Source: Alphaproteobacteria bacterium (GTDB lineage Bacteria > Pseudomonadota > Alphaproteobacteria > UBA9219). Taken from it: a stretch of 64,000 nt of DNA. How positions within the stretch are numbered: position 1 is the stretch's first letter; each line of letters opens with the position of its first letter. This document shows positions 33,531-44,722 of this stretch, piece by piece. The translations under genes and the position numbers were made by a program. Where the stretch lies: contig JAFALY010000029.1 of the NCBI GenBank assembly GCA_019233975.1, positions 1-64,000 on the forward strand. The letters run 5' to 3'. The notes under the pieces are model-generated. The model was not told where the DNA came from. It ran no database searches and saw only the letters and a program-made list of their open reading frames with translations.

Positions 33531-33982
33531 GAAACCCAATCCTTCAAACGTTCTGACCAAACTCCTTGACCGGCTATGGTGCATCGGCGCGTATCGCCTG
33601 TCACTGCCAAAGTGACGGTTAAAGGCTGCGCGGGCAAATGCGCGCCTGCGTGGTCCGGCCATTCAACCAGTGCCAAGCCCTGTTGCAACGCGTCTTCCCA
33701 CCCCAGTTCAAAAACATCATCGGGCTGCTTCAGGCGATACAGGTCGAAATGCGCGACGGGTAGTGTTGGCGTGTCGTAATGCTGCACAAGGGTAAAAGTG
33801 GGGCTGGGTACATCGCCCCTTACACCCAACGCCCGCAACAGGCCGCGCGCAAAGCATGTCTTGCCGGCACCCAGATCGCCCGTCAAAGCCACGCAATCGC
33901 CTGCGCGCAGATAGGGCGCCAGCGATGCCGCAGCGGCCTCGGTGGCCACGCTGTCAGGCAGGTCAAGAAAGCGTATGGCCAT
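33527..33982 (-). CDS. tsaE: tRNA threonylcarbamoyladenosine biosynthesis ATPase TsaE
   Basis: A 151-residue TsaE, which drives the TsaBDE complex that makes t6A37 in ANN-decoding tRNAs. It has Walker A GDLGAGKTCFARGLLRALG, SPTFTLVQHYD, HFDLYRL and LVEWPDHAGAHLP. The start at 33982 (MAIRFLDLPDS) overlaps the end of divL by 20 nt and gives family length. It is located between divL and amgK as in Caulobacter-type genomes. Confidence 0.94.
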   Translation of the reverse strand: MAIRFLDLPDSVATEAAAASLAPYLRAGDCVALTGDLGAGKTCFARGLLRALGVRGDVPSPTFTLVQHYDTPTLPVAHFDLYRLKQPDDVFELGWEDALQQGLALVEWPDHAGAHLPAQPLTVTLAVTGDTRRCTIAGQGVWSERLKDWVS

Positions 33983-36419
33983 TGTCAGGCGGATTGTTGG
34001 GGATGAAGCAGGTAATGCTGGTCCCCTTGTTGATTTCAGAAACAAGCTCGACGCGACCGCCATGCAACTCGATGAAATTTTTCACAAGGCTGAGGCCAAG
34101 CCCGACGCCCGCCTGTCTTGCGCTGGCATTTGAACGTTCGAACTTGCCGAATATACGTTGGCGGTCGGCTTCCGGAATGCCGATGCCCGTGTCGGCGACG
34201 GTCAGGGTAACCCAATCCTCATCACGGGCGGCGGTCAGGGTGATCTGCCCGCCCTTCGGCGTGTATTTAATGGCGTTGCCAACCAGATTGAACAAAACCT
34301 GCTTCATGCGGTTTTCATCAACGTCAAAATAACCGATGTCGCCGGGGCAGTTGATGGTTACATCCAGTTCCTGCTGACGCGCCCATTCCGCCGTCATGGT
34401 GCGCGCGGACGCCAACAGGCGTGTAACATCTACCGACCGGCGGTTCAGGGTCATGCGGCCCGCTTCGATGGTCGCCAGATCCAGCACGTCATTGATCAGC
34501 AGCAACAATTTGTGACTGGCGTCTGAAATGGTGCGGGTATATTCCAGCTGGCGCTCGTTTAACGTGCCGAAATACTGGTTGGTCAGAATATCGGCAAAGC
34601 CGCTGATGGTGCTGAGCGGCGTGCGTAATTGATATGAAACGTTGGCGACGAATTCAGACTTTAGTCTGTCCGCCGTTGCCAGGGCTGCGTTGCTGGCGCG
34701 TAGTGCCTGCTCAACCTTCAACGAGTCCGTGATATCCAGATAGCTATTCAGCACGGCGCCATCGGGCAGCGGCACCGTGTTGTATTCGATGATGGAAGTA
34801 TCAGCGCGTTCAATACGGCCGCGACGCGGATTGCGGTCCAGAATATAGGCAACCATCTCGCTTTTAAACACAGCCCAGTTGCTGCCGAAATTGAACAGCG
34901 GCTTCATGTTTTCCAAAAGATCGGACACATGCGGCGCGGTTTCAAGGAAAACGGGAGACAAGCGCCAGATGCGCGCAAAAGCCGGGTTGTGTAATTGCAG
35001 TTTGCCGTCTGAGCCGAACACGGCGATGCCCTCGGCCAGATTGTCCAGCGTCTCACGCTGCACCGCGATTAGTGTGTTATAGGATGACTCCATTGCCAGC
35101 TTGTCCGTCACGTCCTCATGGACGAAAATCAGCCCGCCCATCGGATGCGGCGCCGATACAACGCGCAGGGTTGTGCCGTCCGGCAAATGGTCCAGATCTT
35201 CCTGTGGTTCAGTCTGTGACGTAAAGACCGCCAGCTTTTCTTTTTTAAAGCGTTGAAAGTCAGGCTGCTCGGCAATGCGGCGGCGCTCGCGCAGATCCTC
35301 CAATATTTCACCCATGGTGGGCTTACCGTCCAAAAACGGCTCTGAAAATTCCCACAACCGCAGATAAGCCTGATTATAAAATTCCAGCCGCATATTGGCG
35401 CCGAAAATGGCGATGGCGCTGCCCATATTTTCCAGAACTTCATGCTGGGCCGACAGATGCCGCTGTAACTCACCGTCTTTTTCTTCTTCGGTGGTTACAT
35501 CAATCGCAAAGCCAAATGTTGTGACCGTCTGCCCCATGAACACCAAGTCGGTTGGCGCCGGAATTTCTGTAATTTCCAAAAGACGGCGCTTACCGCTGAC
35601 AATCACATGGCGGCGCTCCTGTTGTGCGCCCGCTGCCGCTATCGCATTGCCCGCCAGAACCTTGCCACTACCACCACCCGTTGCGGCGGATGCCAGTTCA
35701 ACCTGATGTTCAACCAGCAGGGCCGGTGTGGTGTCCACCGCCTGACAATAACCCTTGTTACCATGGATCAAATCCAGACCATGGCCGCGCAGCCAGACCG
35801 GCACAGGGAGCATGTCCAGATAGTCCGCAGGGCCCGCCTGCGGTTCATGTTTATCCACCACAGGGACGGCGGGTATTTCCACAAACCACATAATGTCCAG
35901 CAACGGCCCCTCACGACCTATGCGTATGCGTCGACCTTGTACCTGCAGACAGCGCGGCTGCTGCTCGGCGTTCGACGTGATATCGACTCTTTGGCTGAAG
36001 GACGTACCGGTCATTTGCAGATGCCGGAAGGCGGCCAGAAAATCAGCAGGATCTTTCAGGACGCCAACAATGTCTTCGATATGCGAAACTTTTTCCAATC
36101 CCAAAAGGGGGGCCATGCGTACCGCTTCGCGCAACAGGCCTTGCGGCGTGAAAAGACAGTAACCGCCCGGTGTCGATGCGACCATGGTTTGCCAACGTTC
36201 GGCGGCAAAACGTGCCTGCCGTCCATCCTTGTCGCGCAACACCAGACGCTTGTTCAAAAGGATCACCATGCCGGATAGCAAAAGGGTGATCATTCCGAAT
36301 CCAAGAATGACCATCGTTGGCATGCCCAGCCCGAACTGATAACCGACAGCCAGAAACAGTCCGCCCAATATCGCCAGGACGGCTATGTAAGGAGCATTGG
36401 TCAGAAGTAGTTGCGACAT
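33963..36419 (-). CDS. divL: DivL-type PAS histidine pseudokinase (Tyr at the phospho-acceptor site)
   Basis: An 818-residue membrane sensor. Two N-terminal membrane segments (APYIAVLAILGGLFLAVGY; MVILGFGMITLLLSGMVILL) are followed by several PAS-like domains (for example HEVLENMGSAIAIFGANMRL and LDNLAEGIAVFGSDGKLQLH), a dimerisation helix pair and a HATPase domain with N-box (MKQVLFNLVGNAIKYTPKGG) and G-boxes (ADTGIGIPE; GVGLGLSLVKNF). In the H-box the usual SHELRTPL reads SYQLRTPL: Tyr596 replaces the phosphorylated His. In Caulobacter DivL this substitution turns the protein into a regulator of the CckA-CtrA phosphorelay, bound by DivK. The ATP site looks intact. Confidence 0.9.
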   Translation of the reverse strand: MSQLLLTNAPYIAVLAILGGLFLAVGYQFGLGMPTMVILGFGMITLLLSGMVILLNKRLVLRDKDGRQARFAAERWQTMVASTPGGYCLFTPQGLLREAVRMAPLLGLEKVSHIEDIVGVLKDPADFLAAFRHLQMTGTSFSQRVDITSNAEQQPRCLQVQGRRIRIGREGPLLDIMWFVEIPAVPVVDKHEPQAGPADYLDMLPVPVWLRGHGLDLIHGNKGYCQAVDTTPALLVEHQVELASAATGGGSGKVLAGNAIAAAGAQQERRHVIVSGKRRLLEITEIPAPTDLVFMGQTVTTFGFAIDVTTEEEKDGELQRHLSAQHEVLENMGSAIAIFGANMRLEFYNQAYLRLWEFSEPFLDGKPTMGEILEDLRERRRIAEQPDFQRFKKEKLAVFTSQTEPQEDLDHLPDGTTLRVVSAPHPMGGLIFVHEDVTDKLAMESSYNTLIAVQRETLDNLAEGIAVFGSDGKLQLHNPAFARIWRLSPVFLETAPHVSDLLENMKPLFNFGSNWAVFKSEMVAYILDRNPRRGRIERADTSIIEYNTVPLPDGAVLNSYLDITDSLKVEQALRASNAALATADRLKSEFVANVSYQLRTPLSTISGFADILTNQYFGTLNERQLEYTRTISDASHKLLLLINDVLDLATIEAGRMTLNRRSVDVTRLLASARTMTAEWARQQELDVTINCPGDIGYFDVDENRMKQVLFNLVGNAIKYTPKGGQITLTAARDEDWVTLTVADTGIGIPEADRQRIFGKFERSNASARQAGVGLGLSLVKNFIELHGGRVELVSEINKGTSITCFIPNNPPDNGHTLS

Positions 36420-36515
36420 GGCAGTATCATGAAAAAATAACCAGTACCCTGATTACGCGAACTTGCCACGGAAGAAAAGGGCCGCCCACTTTCAACCACA
36501 GAAATGGAAATATGG

Positions 36516-38074
36516 TTAACGCGTTGTTTGATCAGTATTTGATGCGTTTTGCGGTGGCACAATGGCCCACCCCATAACAACTTCTGGCAGATTGGCGCCC
36601 GAATGACGTTCCAGCAGCAGCGGCTGCTGAATCTCCACGTTCGGCATGCTCTGTACATAATCGGGGGTCCGGCCCTGGTTATTGCCGGATGCACAATACC
36701 GAATGCACCAAACGGCTACGCCGCCCTTGTTATGGAAGTCGTTGATATCGATCCAGGGGCTGATCGTTGGGTCATGATTAATGAAAACGTGAGGTCTGTC
36801 CGGTGTGTAGAAAGCCAGATTACCCGCAGGCCACGTATCCCCGATGGCATAAGACAGTTTGGTGTGGAAACGATGGTGCCAATAAGGTGTGATATTTTCT
36901 GCCAGATGGCGACCGGCAAAATGAATGCGCATGCCGCGGCCTGTGACATAGGGATACAGGACTGAAACGCCGCCATAGATGACTGGTGTAGCGATGGTGA
37001 CAATCAACCAAAAATAGGCAAAGCGGCGCAAGGCACCGGGCGACAGGGATGGTTTGAAGACATAAAGAATCCAAAGACCAATAAAATCCCAGAAAGGTGC
37101 GCCCCACATATCGTGAACTTTGAAGCCAATGGCCAAAGCCATGACCCCTGTCAGCGCAAACGGGCCGAAAGTGACTGTGTGTAAAAACCACCGGTCGAAA
37201 ACATCCGATGTACGCTGGCGTGAACTGTTTTGCTCACCGATAAACACCATGGCCAACAGGGTGATCGGTAACAGGGCAACCAGTTGGCCAAAGATCAGAA
37301 TAAACGGTGCACGCAGATAATCCTGCGCCAGATGCTCGGCGTCCATGTTCATGCGATCTTGCATATAGACGATAGGTTGAAAGTCGTGTTTCACCAGCCA
37401 ATGCAGATGCGGCATGAACAGCCCAAGCATAATAAGCGCCGCCAGGTAGGGTCCGGGGGATAGCAGACGCGGCCGTGTTTCACGATGCGCCACCGTTAAA
37501 ATGGCGAGACAGATAACAAGCAGCGCCGTGCTGTATTTGGTGTAAAGGCCACCCGCCGCCCACAAGCCCAGCAAGGCCCAGTCGATCAAGCGGTTTTCCT
37601 TGACCGCCTTGTGATAGGACCAGCCGATCAGGGCCCAGAAAGGAAGCTGCAGCACATTCGGGTTAAATTCGGTGCTGGTGTAGGTGAAGTAGATCACACC
37701 TTCCAGCATCATGACGCCGATCAGGGCACCCTCTTCATTCAAAATACGTCGGCCCGTTTTCCAAACTGCCCAGAATGCTGTGACAATCGCCAACTGGCTC
37801 GCGATATAGGATGCCCAGACCGCACGGTTTGTGATTTGCGCAAAAATTTCCAGTATCCAGGCCTGAAGCGGCGGATGCTTATAGGTGCCCATGGGCCATT
37901 CATGACCCCAGGCGTAACCCTCGATGACATCCAGTTGAACATTCGGGCCGGTTGCGGCCGGAATAATGACCCACAACAAGAAATGGAACAGCGCAAACAG
38001 CCAGAAAATCTGGTGCGGACGCAAGCCAAAGGGCAAAGCCAGCGCGGAGTCAGAACGGAAACTGGACAGGGACA

Positions 38075-38075
<1 letters not shown>
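36516..38075 (-). CDS. Glycosyltransferase family 39 membrane protein
   Basis: A 519-residue polytopic protein of the ArnT/PMT-like GT39 family, transferring a sugar from a polyprenyl-phosphate carrier on the periplasmic side. The first membrane segment is followed by LDVIEGYAWGHEWPMGTYKH, with the catalytic-loop acidic residue and the HPP motif (KHPPLQAWILE). About ten further membrane segments and a periplasmic C-terminal domain follow. The acceptor cannot be deduced. The ATG at 38075 overlaps the ahcY stop (TGATG), so they are coupled; it lies just ahead of divL after a 97-bp gap. Confidence 0.85.
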
Positions 38076-39493
<1,418 letters not shown>

Positions 39494-39519
39494 TTAACTT
39501 TGTATCCCGGGGGATGCCC

Positions 39520-39834
39520 ATGACCATTGCGACAGCGACAGCACAGGAATTGAAACAGTGGCTTGATACCGGGCAAGCGGTTCTGATTGATGTACGTGAG
39601 CCGTCTGAGTATGCCGAGGCTGCTATTGAGGGTGCCATCCTCATGCCGCTGGGTGGCATACATGCCGCCGACCTGCCGCCGCTTGGTGACAAGAAATTGG
39701 TTATTCAATGCAAGGCGGGCGGGCGCAGCCTGCAAGCTTGCCAGAAATTGGTGATGGAGAACCCCGACCTTAAACCCATTAACCTGACTGGCGGCATTTT
39801 GGCATGGGCGGCGGCAAATCTTCCTATAAAGTAA
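39520..39834 (+). CDS. Rhodanese-like domain protein
   Basis: A 104-residue single rhodanese domain. Marks: AVLIDVREPSEYAEAAIEGA at the N-terminal strand-helix, the six-residue active-site loop CKAGGR in LVIQCKAGGRSLQACQKL, and the C-terminal INLTGGILAWAAANLP. Such proteins bind sulfur as a persulfide on the loop Cys. The ATG at 39520 follows GGGGGA at good spacing; ATG 39514 is too close to it. It runs divergently from ahcY, an arrangement that could link both to sulfur metabolism. Confidence 0.9.
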   Translation: MTIATATAQELKQWLDTGQAVLIDVREPSEYAEAAIEGAILMPLGGIHAADLPPLGDKKLVIQCKAGGRSLQACQKLVMENPDLKPINLTGGILAWAAANLPIK

Positions 39835-39947
39835 TCCATGTAACAAAGTAAATAATTGTTATTATTATAGAAAATAATACTATACTTAATAGTTGCAATA
39901 TAAAATGGTACAATCCGCCGCATTTTTAGGGCGGGATTTTTTGAAGT

Positions 39948-41243
39948 ATGGAAGAAGAGCCGGTTCAAAAGCGTCATTACTCAAGTCAGGGCCGTGAGAC
40001 AATCGCCACCGTGGGGGCTATGGCCGGCGCTACGCTCGGCGGTGCCATGGCTATTTGTGGTGAGTTGATAGATGCCGATAAATATGAAACGGCCATCTTT
40101 CATATGCTCTCTGTATTTCCAGACATGCACGGCCTTGCGCAGGTCGACACGCATCAGGACATGGCCGTAAGATTTGTGGCTGCCAGCGTCACCATATTGG
40201 TGCCCGTGTTGACACTGGCCAAGGCTGGGCTGGCGGCGGGTCTTGGCGCCTATCAGGTTTATGGTGACAAAGCCACCGCGGTGGTGATTACGGCGTGTGA
40301 CAAATTCCTGAAAACCGAGCCTGGGGCCTTGTTGATGCGTGCCAATGCCGTGCTGGCGGATGTGGCTGTGACCATTGTGGCACCTAAAGATGGTATATTG
40401 GGTTCTATCCGGCATGCGCAATCCATGCGTGAAACAAATTACCGTGATGCGAGTGGTGTGGAATTTCGTGGCAAGACAACCACAGCCTTCCGTCAGGCGA
40501 TGTGTGAAGCCTATACCGCCATACCGGAGCCTATTCGCAATTATATGTTTGAAGAAGAGTGGTTGAGCACGGTTGGCAGCAGCACAGCTTTTGAAGCGCA
40601 CAGGGGTTTTACCGATTGCGAAATGACACAGCGCCTGACCAATGAAGGCTGGCACTGCAATGTTTCCGGTTGGTACACGCATGGGCGTCGGCAAATTATC
40701 GTCAACGAGCATTACCTGCGGTCCGTGCGACCGGGTGCGATGAATCATGCCGTCGACACCATGGGCATTCTGACGCATTTATGGGAAGCGCAGTCACCAC
40801 ATTTTGTGAAGCAGGTCCTGTGGCACGAATACGGCCATGCGATCGATGGCATTTTTGAATTTTCGCGATCGCCCTCCTTCAGGCGGCAGTTTGAAAGCGA
40901 TCTGGCCGCGATGGGTGGCGTCGATGGTGGCGTTGTGAAAGGCTATGGTTATTATATGAACCAACCTGAAGCCTATCGCTCGCACGAAGAAACCTTCGCG
41001 GAACTTTTCGCCCACATTATGTATGAACGCGCGACCGTACAGGGCACGCCGATGTTGAATGATTTTCCGGCGACATCGCAGTGGATCCGCTATTATGTGG
41101 GAGAGCTGGAACGCTGCTGCGCTATTGGCCCGCAGGCGGTTGAGGAATTAAAGGCAGGCTTCGCAGCACCTCATCCAGTCACCGTCCGTGGCGATGATCC
41201 GATCACCGAGCCATCCACACGCATTGCCCTTAATGCTGGCTGA
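39948..41243 (+). CDS. Membrane-associated zincin metalloprotease-like protein
   Basis: A 431-residue protein with two hydrophobic segments in the N-terminal third (TVGAMAGATLGGAMAICGEL; AASVTILVPVLTLAKAGLAA). The C-terminal half has the zinc motif HEYGH (H293, H297) within VLWHEYGHAIDGI, and a downstream glutamate helix HEETFAELFAHI (E348/E352), which supplies a third ligand in gluzincins. The spacing and E-F-AE-F pattern resemble the catalytic domain of anthrax lethal-factor-like (ATLF) peptidases. No signal peptide is obvious. The AT-rich region before it (39835-39947) and lack of operon partners suggest an independent or acquired gene. Substrate unknown. It ends exactly where the convergent comM ends. 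Confidence 0.65.
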   Translation: MEEEPVQKRHYSSQGRETIATVGAMAGATLGGAMAICGELIDADKYETAIFHMLSVFPDMHGLAQVDTHQDMAVRFVAASVTILVPVLTLAKAGLAAGLGAYQVYGDKATAVVITACDKFLKTEPGALLMRANAVLADVAVTIVAPKDGILGSIRHAQSMRETNYRDASGVEFRGKTTTAFRQAMCEAYTAIPEPIRNYMFEEEWLSTVGSSTAFEAHRGFTDCEMTQRLTNEGWHCNVSGWYTHGRRQIIVNEHYLRSVRPGAMNHAVDTMGILTHLWEAQSPHFVKQVLWHEYGHAIDGIFEFSRSPSFRRQFESDLAAMGGVDGGVVKGYGYYMNQPEAYRSHEETFAELFAHIMYERATVQGTPMLNDFPATSQWIRYYVGELERCCAIGPQAVEELKAGFAAPHPVTVRGDDPITEPSTRIALNAG

Positions 41244-42779
41244 TTATTTACCGAGGACGATCCGCCTGTATCCCAACGCCTCAGCGACATGGCTTTTAAC
41301 AACGGCATCAGAACCAGCCATGTCGGCCAGCGTGCGCGCGACACGCAGAACACGATGGTACCCGCGTGCGGAAAGTTTCAGTTGCTCTGCCGCCTGTGTC
41401 AACAGGGCGCGTCCGGCGGCATCAGGTGCGGCCACACGCTCCAGCAACTCACCATCCGCTTCGGCATTGGTACGCGGCTGTTGGGCTTTACTACTTTCTT
41501 CTGCAATTCTCTGATAACGCTCGGTTTGGATGGCGCGGGTTTCCGCTACACGCGCGGCAACGGTTGCGCTGTCTTCGCGCGGTGGCGGCAGGCTAAGATC
41601 CGCCGCGCTGACGGCGGGTACATCAATATGCAAATCAATGCGGTCGAACAGGGGGCCTGATATGCGCGACTGGTAATCCATCGCGCATTTGGGCGCACGG
41701 CCACAGGTGCGTTCGGGATCATCCAGATGTCCGCATCGGCAGGGGTTCATGGCGGCCACCAATTGCACACGCGCGGGATAGGTCACATGATGATTGGCGC
41801 GCGACACAACCGCGCGACCTGTTTCCATCGGTTGCCGCAGGGCCTCCAACGTGGCGCGTTGAAATTCCGGCAATTCATCCAGAAACAAAACGCCGTGGTG
41901 CGCCAATGATATTTCACCCGGCTTGGCGCGCAACCCGCCGCCGACCAGTGCGGGCAACGACGCCGAATGATGCGGGTCACGAAACGGCCTGCGACGCAGC
42001 AGGCGGCCCTCATCCAGTAAACCCGCCAGCGAATGGATCATGGAAACATCCAACGCCTCATCCGCTGCCAGCGGTGGCAGGATGCCGGGCAGGCGGGACG
42101 CCAGCATGCTCTTGCCCGAACCGGGCGGGCCGATCATCAACAGATTATGCCCGCCGGACGCCGCGACTTCCAACGCGCGCTTGGCGGTTTCCTGTCCTTT
42201 GATATCACGCAGGTCGGGCGTGACCTCATCGCCTATGTCTTGCACCTGTGCCGTGGGGCGGCCCAGTACTTGCGTGCCCTTGAAGTGATTGATGATGGCC
42301 AGCAGCGACGGTGCCGCCAGCACTTCAATCTCACCTGCCCAAACGGCTTCGCCGCCATTTCTTTCCGGACAGATAAGGCCGCGGTTACGCGTGGCCGCCG
42401 TGACGGCGGCAGGCAGGACGCCCGCGACGGGTGACAGGACGCCGTCCAGCGCCAGTTCACCCAGCGCCGTGTAGCGCTGCATTTCTTCCAGCGGTAACAC
42501 ACCCATGCCGGCCAGCAAGGCCAGCGCGATGGGCAGGTCGAAATGTGATCCTTCTTTCAGGACGTCGGCCGGCGCCAGATTAACGGTGATGCGTTTGGCT
42601 GGCAGGGACAGGCCAAGGGAAAACAGGGCCGCGCGTACGCGCTCGCGACTTTCGGCCACGGCCTTGTCCGGCAGGCCGACAAGGTTAAAACTGACTACGC
42701 CCGCCGACATCTGCACCTGAACATCAATATCCAGTACCTGCGTGCCTTCAAAAGCGACTGTGGCGATACGTGCGACCAT
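41244..42779 (-). CDS. comM: YifB/ComM Mg-chelatase-like AAA+ helicase
   Basis: A 511-residue ComM, a hexameric AAA+ protein that helps branch migration when incoming DNA is integrated during transformation. The N-terminal Lon-like fold (QVQMSAGVVSFNLVGLPDKA; RITVNLAPADVLKEGSHFDL) is followed by Walker A (MIGPPGSGKSMLASRLPGIL), Walker B (HHGVLFLDELPEF), the zinc-binding cysteines in CRCGHLDDPERTC and the C-terminal SARGYHRVLRVARTLADM. Length is normal. Its stop abuts the convergent zincin gene with no gap. Confidence 0.96.
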   Translation of the reverse strand: MVARIATVAFEGTQVLDIDVQVQMSAGVVSFNLVGLPDKAVAESRERVRAALFSLGLSLPAKRITVNLAPADVLKEGSHFDLPIALALLAGMGVLPLEEMQRYTALGELALDGVLSPVAGVLPAAVTAATRNRGLICPERNGGEAVWAGEIEVLAAPSLLAIINHFKGTQVLGRPTAQVQDIGDEVTPDLRDIKGQETAKRALEVAASGGHNLLMIGPPGSGKSMLASRLPGILPPLAADEALDVSMIHSLAGLLDEGRLLRRRPFRDPHHSASLPALVGGGLRAKPGEISLAHHGVLFLDELPEFQRATLEALRQPMETGRAVVSRANHHVTYPARVQLVAAMNPCRCGHLDDPERTCGRAPKCAMDYQSRISGPLFDRIDLHIDVPAVSAADLSLPPPREDSATVAARVAETRAIQTERYQRIAEESSKAQQPRTNAEADGELLERVAAPDAAGRALLTQAAEQLKLSARGYHRVLRVARTLADMAGSDAVVKSHVAEALGYRRIVLGK

Positions 42780-42948
42780 AAGGGGATCAAACCAATAAAT
42801 TACAATGGGTTAGGTAGCATACCCCCGCACCCACGTCGAGGGGGAGATAATCTGTCTTCGTGCCATGCATTATTTTCAAAAACATGTGTTATCATCTTAT
42901 TGTTTATAAAGGATTTTTTATTTAGCACTTTTTATATTTGGTGTTCAT

Positions 42949-43119
42949 ATGGATGATGGCGAAGATTTTATTGAACAATTGGGGCGTGATAGTTGGCGGG
43001 CCGCTGCCGATTTTCTGAAAAACGTTTTTGGTGGCAACAGTGAGCCTTATCCTATGACCCCCAATCAAGTTGCCAGCGCCTATAATGAAAGCGTTGAAGA
43101 TTATCAGGGGCCGTATTGA
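42949..43119 (+). CDS. Possible small acidic protein
   Basis: An open frame of 56 residues from ATG at 42949 (MDDGEDFIEQLGRDSWRAAA, then DFLKNVFGGN and a Tyr/Pro/Asn-rich end). Composition looks protein-like: an amphipathic helix followed by a polar tail. No ribosome-binding site is clear upstream, and the preceding 170 bp are AT-rich. The gap 42780-42948 holds nothing else I can support besides the comM promoter side. Confidence 0.35.
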   Translation: MDDGEDFIEQLGRDSWRAAADFLKNVFGGNSEPYPMTPNQVASAYNESVEDYQGPY

Positions 43120-43495
43120 CCCTGTGGGTTAACAAAGTAATCGCCGTCTAAAAATATCTCGACTCTTGCGCCCTTTTTCCCTTATAAGCGGCCTCTGACG
43201 ATTGTGTGTGGGAGGTTTTCTGCCAAATAAGCCCGGCAGAGCCGCACCACGCCACCATTTCCCAAGACCTGATGGTTTCGGGGAAGCAGGTTCAAAGGGG
43301 CGTTCTTCCTTTTCGTCTTAAGATATTGGTCGTGCAGTGACGGGGGCCATGCAGGTCATGAGCGGTTGCGTGAAGCGCAGAGCGAGTGAACCCAAGCATC
43401 GTGTCAACATTCACTGATCGCCCGGTATCAATGGTTGCAGAAACCGCTCTGTTATACGGGGTGGGTTTTGCGTGTTTTTAACTTAGGAGTTCACT
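43120..43495 (+). other. Long untranslated leader before rplK
   Basis: About 375 bp without a credible reading frame between the small frame and rplK. It presumably contains the promoter and 5' leader of the rplKA transcript. The last part has TTTAACTTAGGAG directly before the rplK ATG. tRNA, secE and nusG, which usually precede rplK, are not here. No tRNA cloverleaf could be drawn. Confidence 0.5.
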
Positions 43496-43927
43496 ATGGC
43501 AAAAGAAATTGTCGGCCTTATCAAGCTGCAAGTTCCGGCGGGCGCCGCCAATCCGTCGCCGCCCATCGGCCCGGCGCTTGGTCAACGCGGCCTCAACATC
43601 ATGGATTTCTGTAAGCAGTTCAATGCCAAGACCCAAGGCATGGAAAAGGGCACGCCCATCCCGGTCGTGATCACCGCTTACAGCGACCGTACCTTTACCT
43701 TCATCACCAAACAGCCGCCCAACAGCTTCTTCATCATGAAGGCTGCGAAGATCGAAAAGGGTGCGCAGACGACCGGTACGCAATCGGTTGGCACCATCAC
43801 GATGGCGCAGGTGCGTGAAATCGCGAAACAGAAGATGGTCGACCTGAACGCCAACGATATCGACGCGGCGTGCAGCATGATCATCGGCTCCGCCCGTTCA
43901 ATGGGCGTCAAGGTTGTGGAGGGCTAA
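43496..43927 (+). CDS. rplK: 50S ribosomal protein L11
   Basis: A 143-residue L11, binding the GTPase-associated centre of 23S rRNA. It is collinear with the family: [40 protein letters not shown], the central [14 protein letters not shown] and the C-terminal [15 protein letters not shown]. It starts after AGGAG with good spacing and is 3 nt ahead of rplA. Confidence 0.98.
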   Translation: MAKEIVGLIKLQVPAGAANPSPPIGPALGQRGLNIMDFCKQFNAKTQGMEKGTPIPVVITAYSDRTFTFITKQPPNSFFIMKAAKIEKGAQTTGTQSVGTITMAQVREIAKQKMVDLNANDIDAACSMIIGSARSMGVKVVEG

Positions 43928-43930
43928 GCA

Positions 43931-44638
43931 ATGGCAACACATGGTAAGAAACTGCGTGCAGTCGCAAAGAACGTGATCCGCACGAAAACCTACAGCCTTG
44001 ATGAAGCGATCAAGCTTGTGAAGTCGAACGCGACCACTGCGGCGCGCAAGTTCGACGAAACGATCGAAATCGCCATGAACCTTGGCATCGACGTCAAGCA
44101 GTCCGACCAGGCCGTCCGCGGCGTGGTGCAACTGCCGAACGGCACCGGTAAGACGCTGCGCGTCGCCGTGTTCGCCAAGGGTGAAAACGCCGATAAGGCA
44201 AAGGCCGCGGGTGCTGACATTGTCGGCGCCGACGACCTGGCCGAAAAAATGACCGGCGGATTCATGGATTTTGACCGCGTTATCGCCACCCCCGACATGA
44301 TGGGCGTGGTCGGCAAGCTGGGTAAGGTTCTGGGTCCGCGCGGCCTGATGCCGAACCCGAAGCTGGGCACCGTGACGGCGAACGTCGCCGAAGCCGTGAA
44401 GGCTGCCAAGGCGGGCTCGATCGAATTCCGTGCTGAAAAGGCCGGTATCGTTCAGGCTGGCATCGGCAAGGTGAGCTTTACCGAAAAGGCGATCCTTGAA
44501 AATGCACGCGCTTTCATCGGCGCGATTGCCAAGGCTCGTCCGTCGGGCGCCAAGGGCACCTATATCAACCGCGTTACGGTTTCATCGTCGATGGGCCCGG
44601 GCGTGAAGGTGGACCTCAGCACCCTCGCAGGCGAATAA
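43931..44638 (+). CDS. rplA: 50S ribosomal protein L1
   Basis: A 235-residue L1 of the ribosomal L1 stalk. Diagnostic parts: [52 protein letters not shown] with [13 protein letters not shown], and [20 protein letters not shown]. In many bacteria L1 also represses its own operon by binding the mRNA. A strong terminator follows 24 nt downstream, so rplJ-rplL are not in this transcript. Confidence 0.98.
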   Translation: MATHGKKLRAVAKNVIRTKTYSLDEAIKLVKSNATTAARKFDETIEIAMNLGIDVKQSDQAVRGVVQLPNGTGKTLRVAVFAKGENADKAKAAGADIVGADDLAEKMTGGFMDFDRVIATPDMMGVVGKLGKVLGPRGLMPNPKLGTVTANVAEAVKAAKAGSIEFRAEKAGIVQAGIGKVSFTEKAILENARAFIGAIAKARPSGAKGTYINRVTVSSSMGPGVKVDLSTLAGE

Positions 44639-44662
44639 GGCGGGTACAAAGCTGAAATAAAG

Positions 44663-44694
44663 AACGCGCTGTCTTCAGGGACAGCGCGTTTTCT
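44663..44694 (+). terminator. Terminator after rplA
   Basis: A perfect 11-bp stem AACGCGCTGTC/GACAGCGCGTT with a 6-nt loop and following TTTTC ends the rplKA transcript. Confidence 0.9.
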
Positions 44695-44722
44695 ATGCGG
44701 TTTTTTATGATGCAAGGCGGTT

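Noticed and set aside
43200-43480. tRNA gene upstream of rplK (usual tRNA-Trp/secE/nusG context)
   Set aside because: No cloverleaf with a T arm TTCRANY and matching acceptor stem can be drawn.
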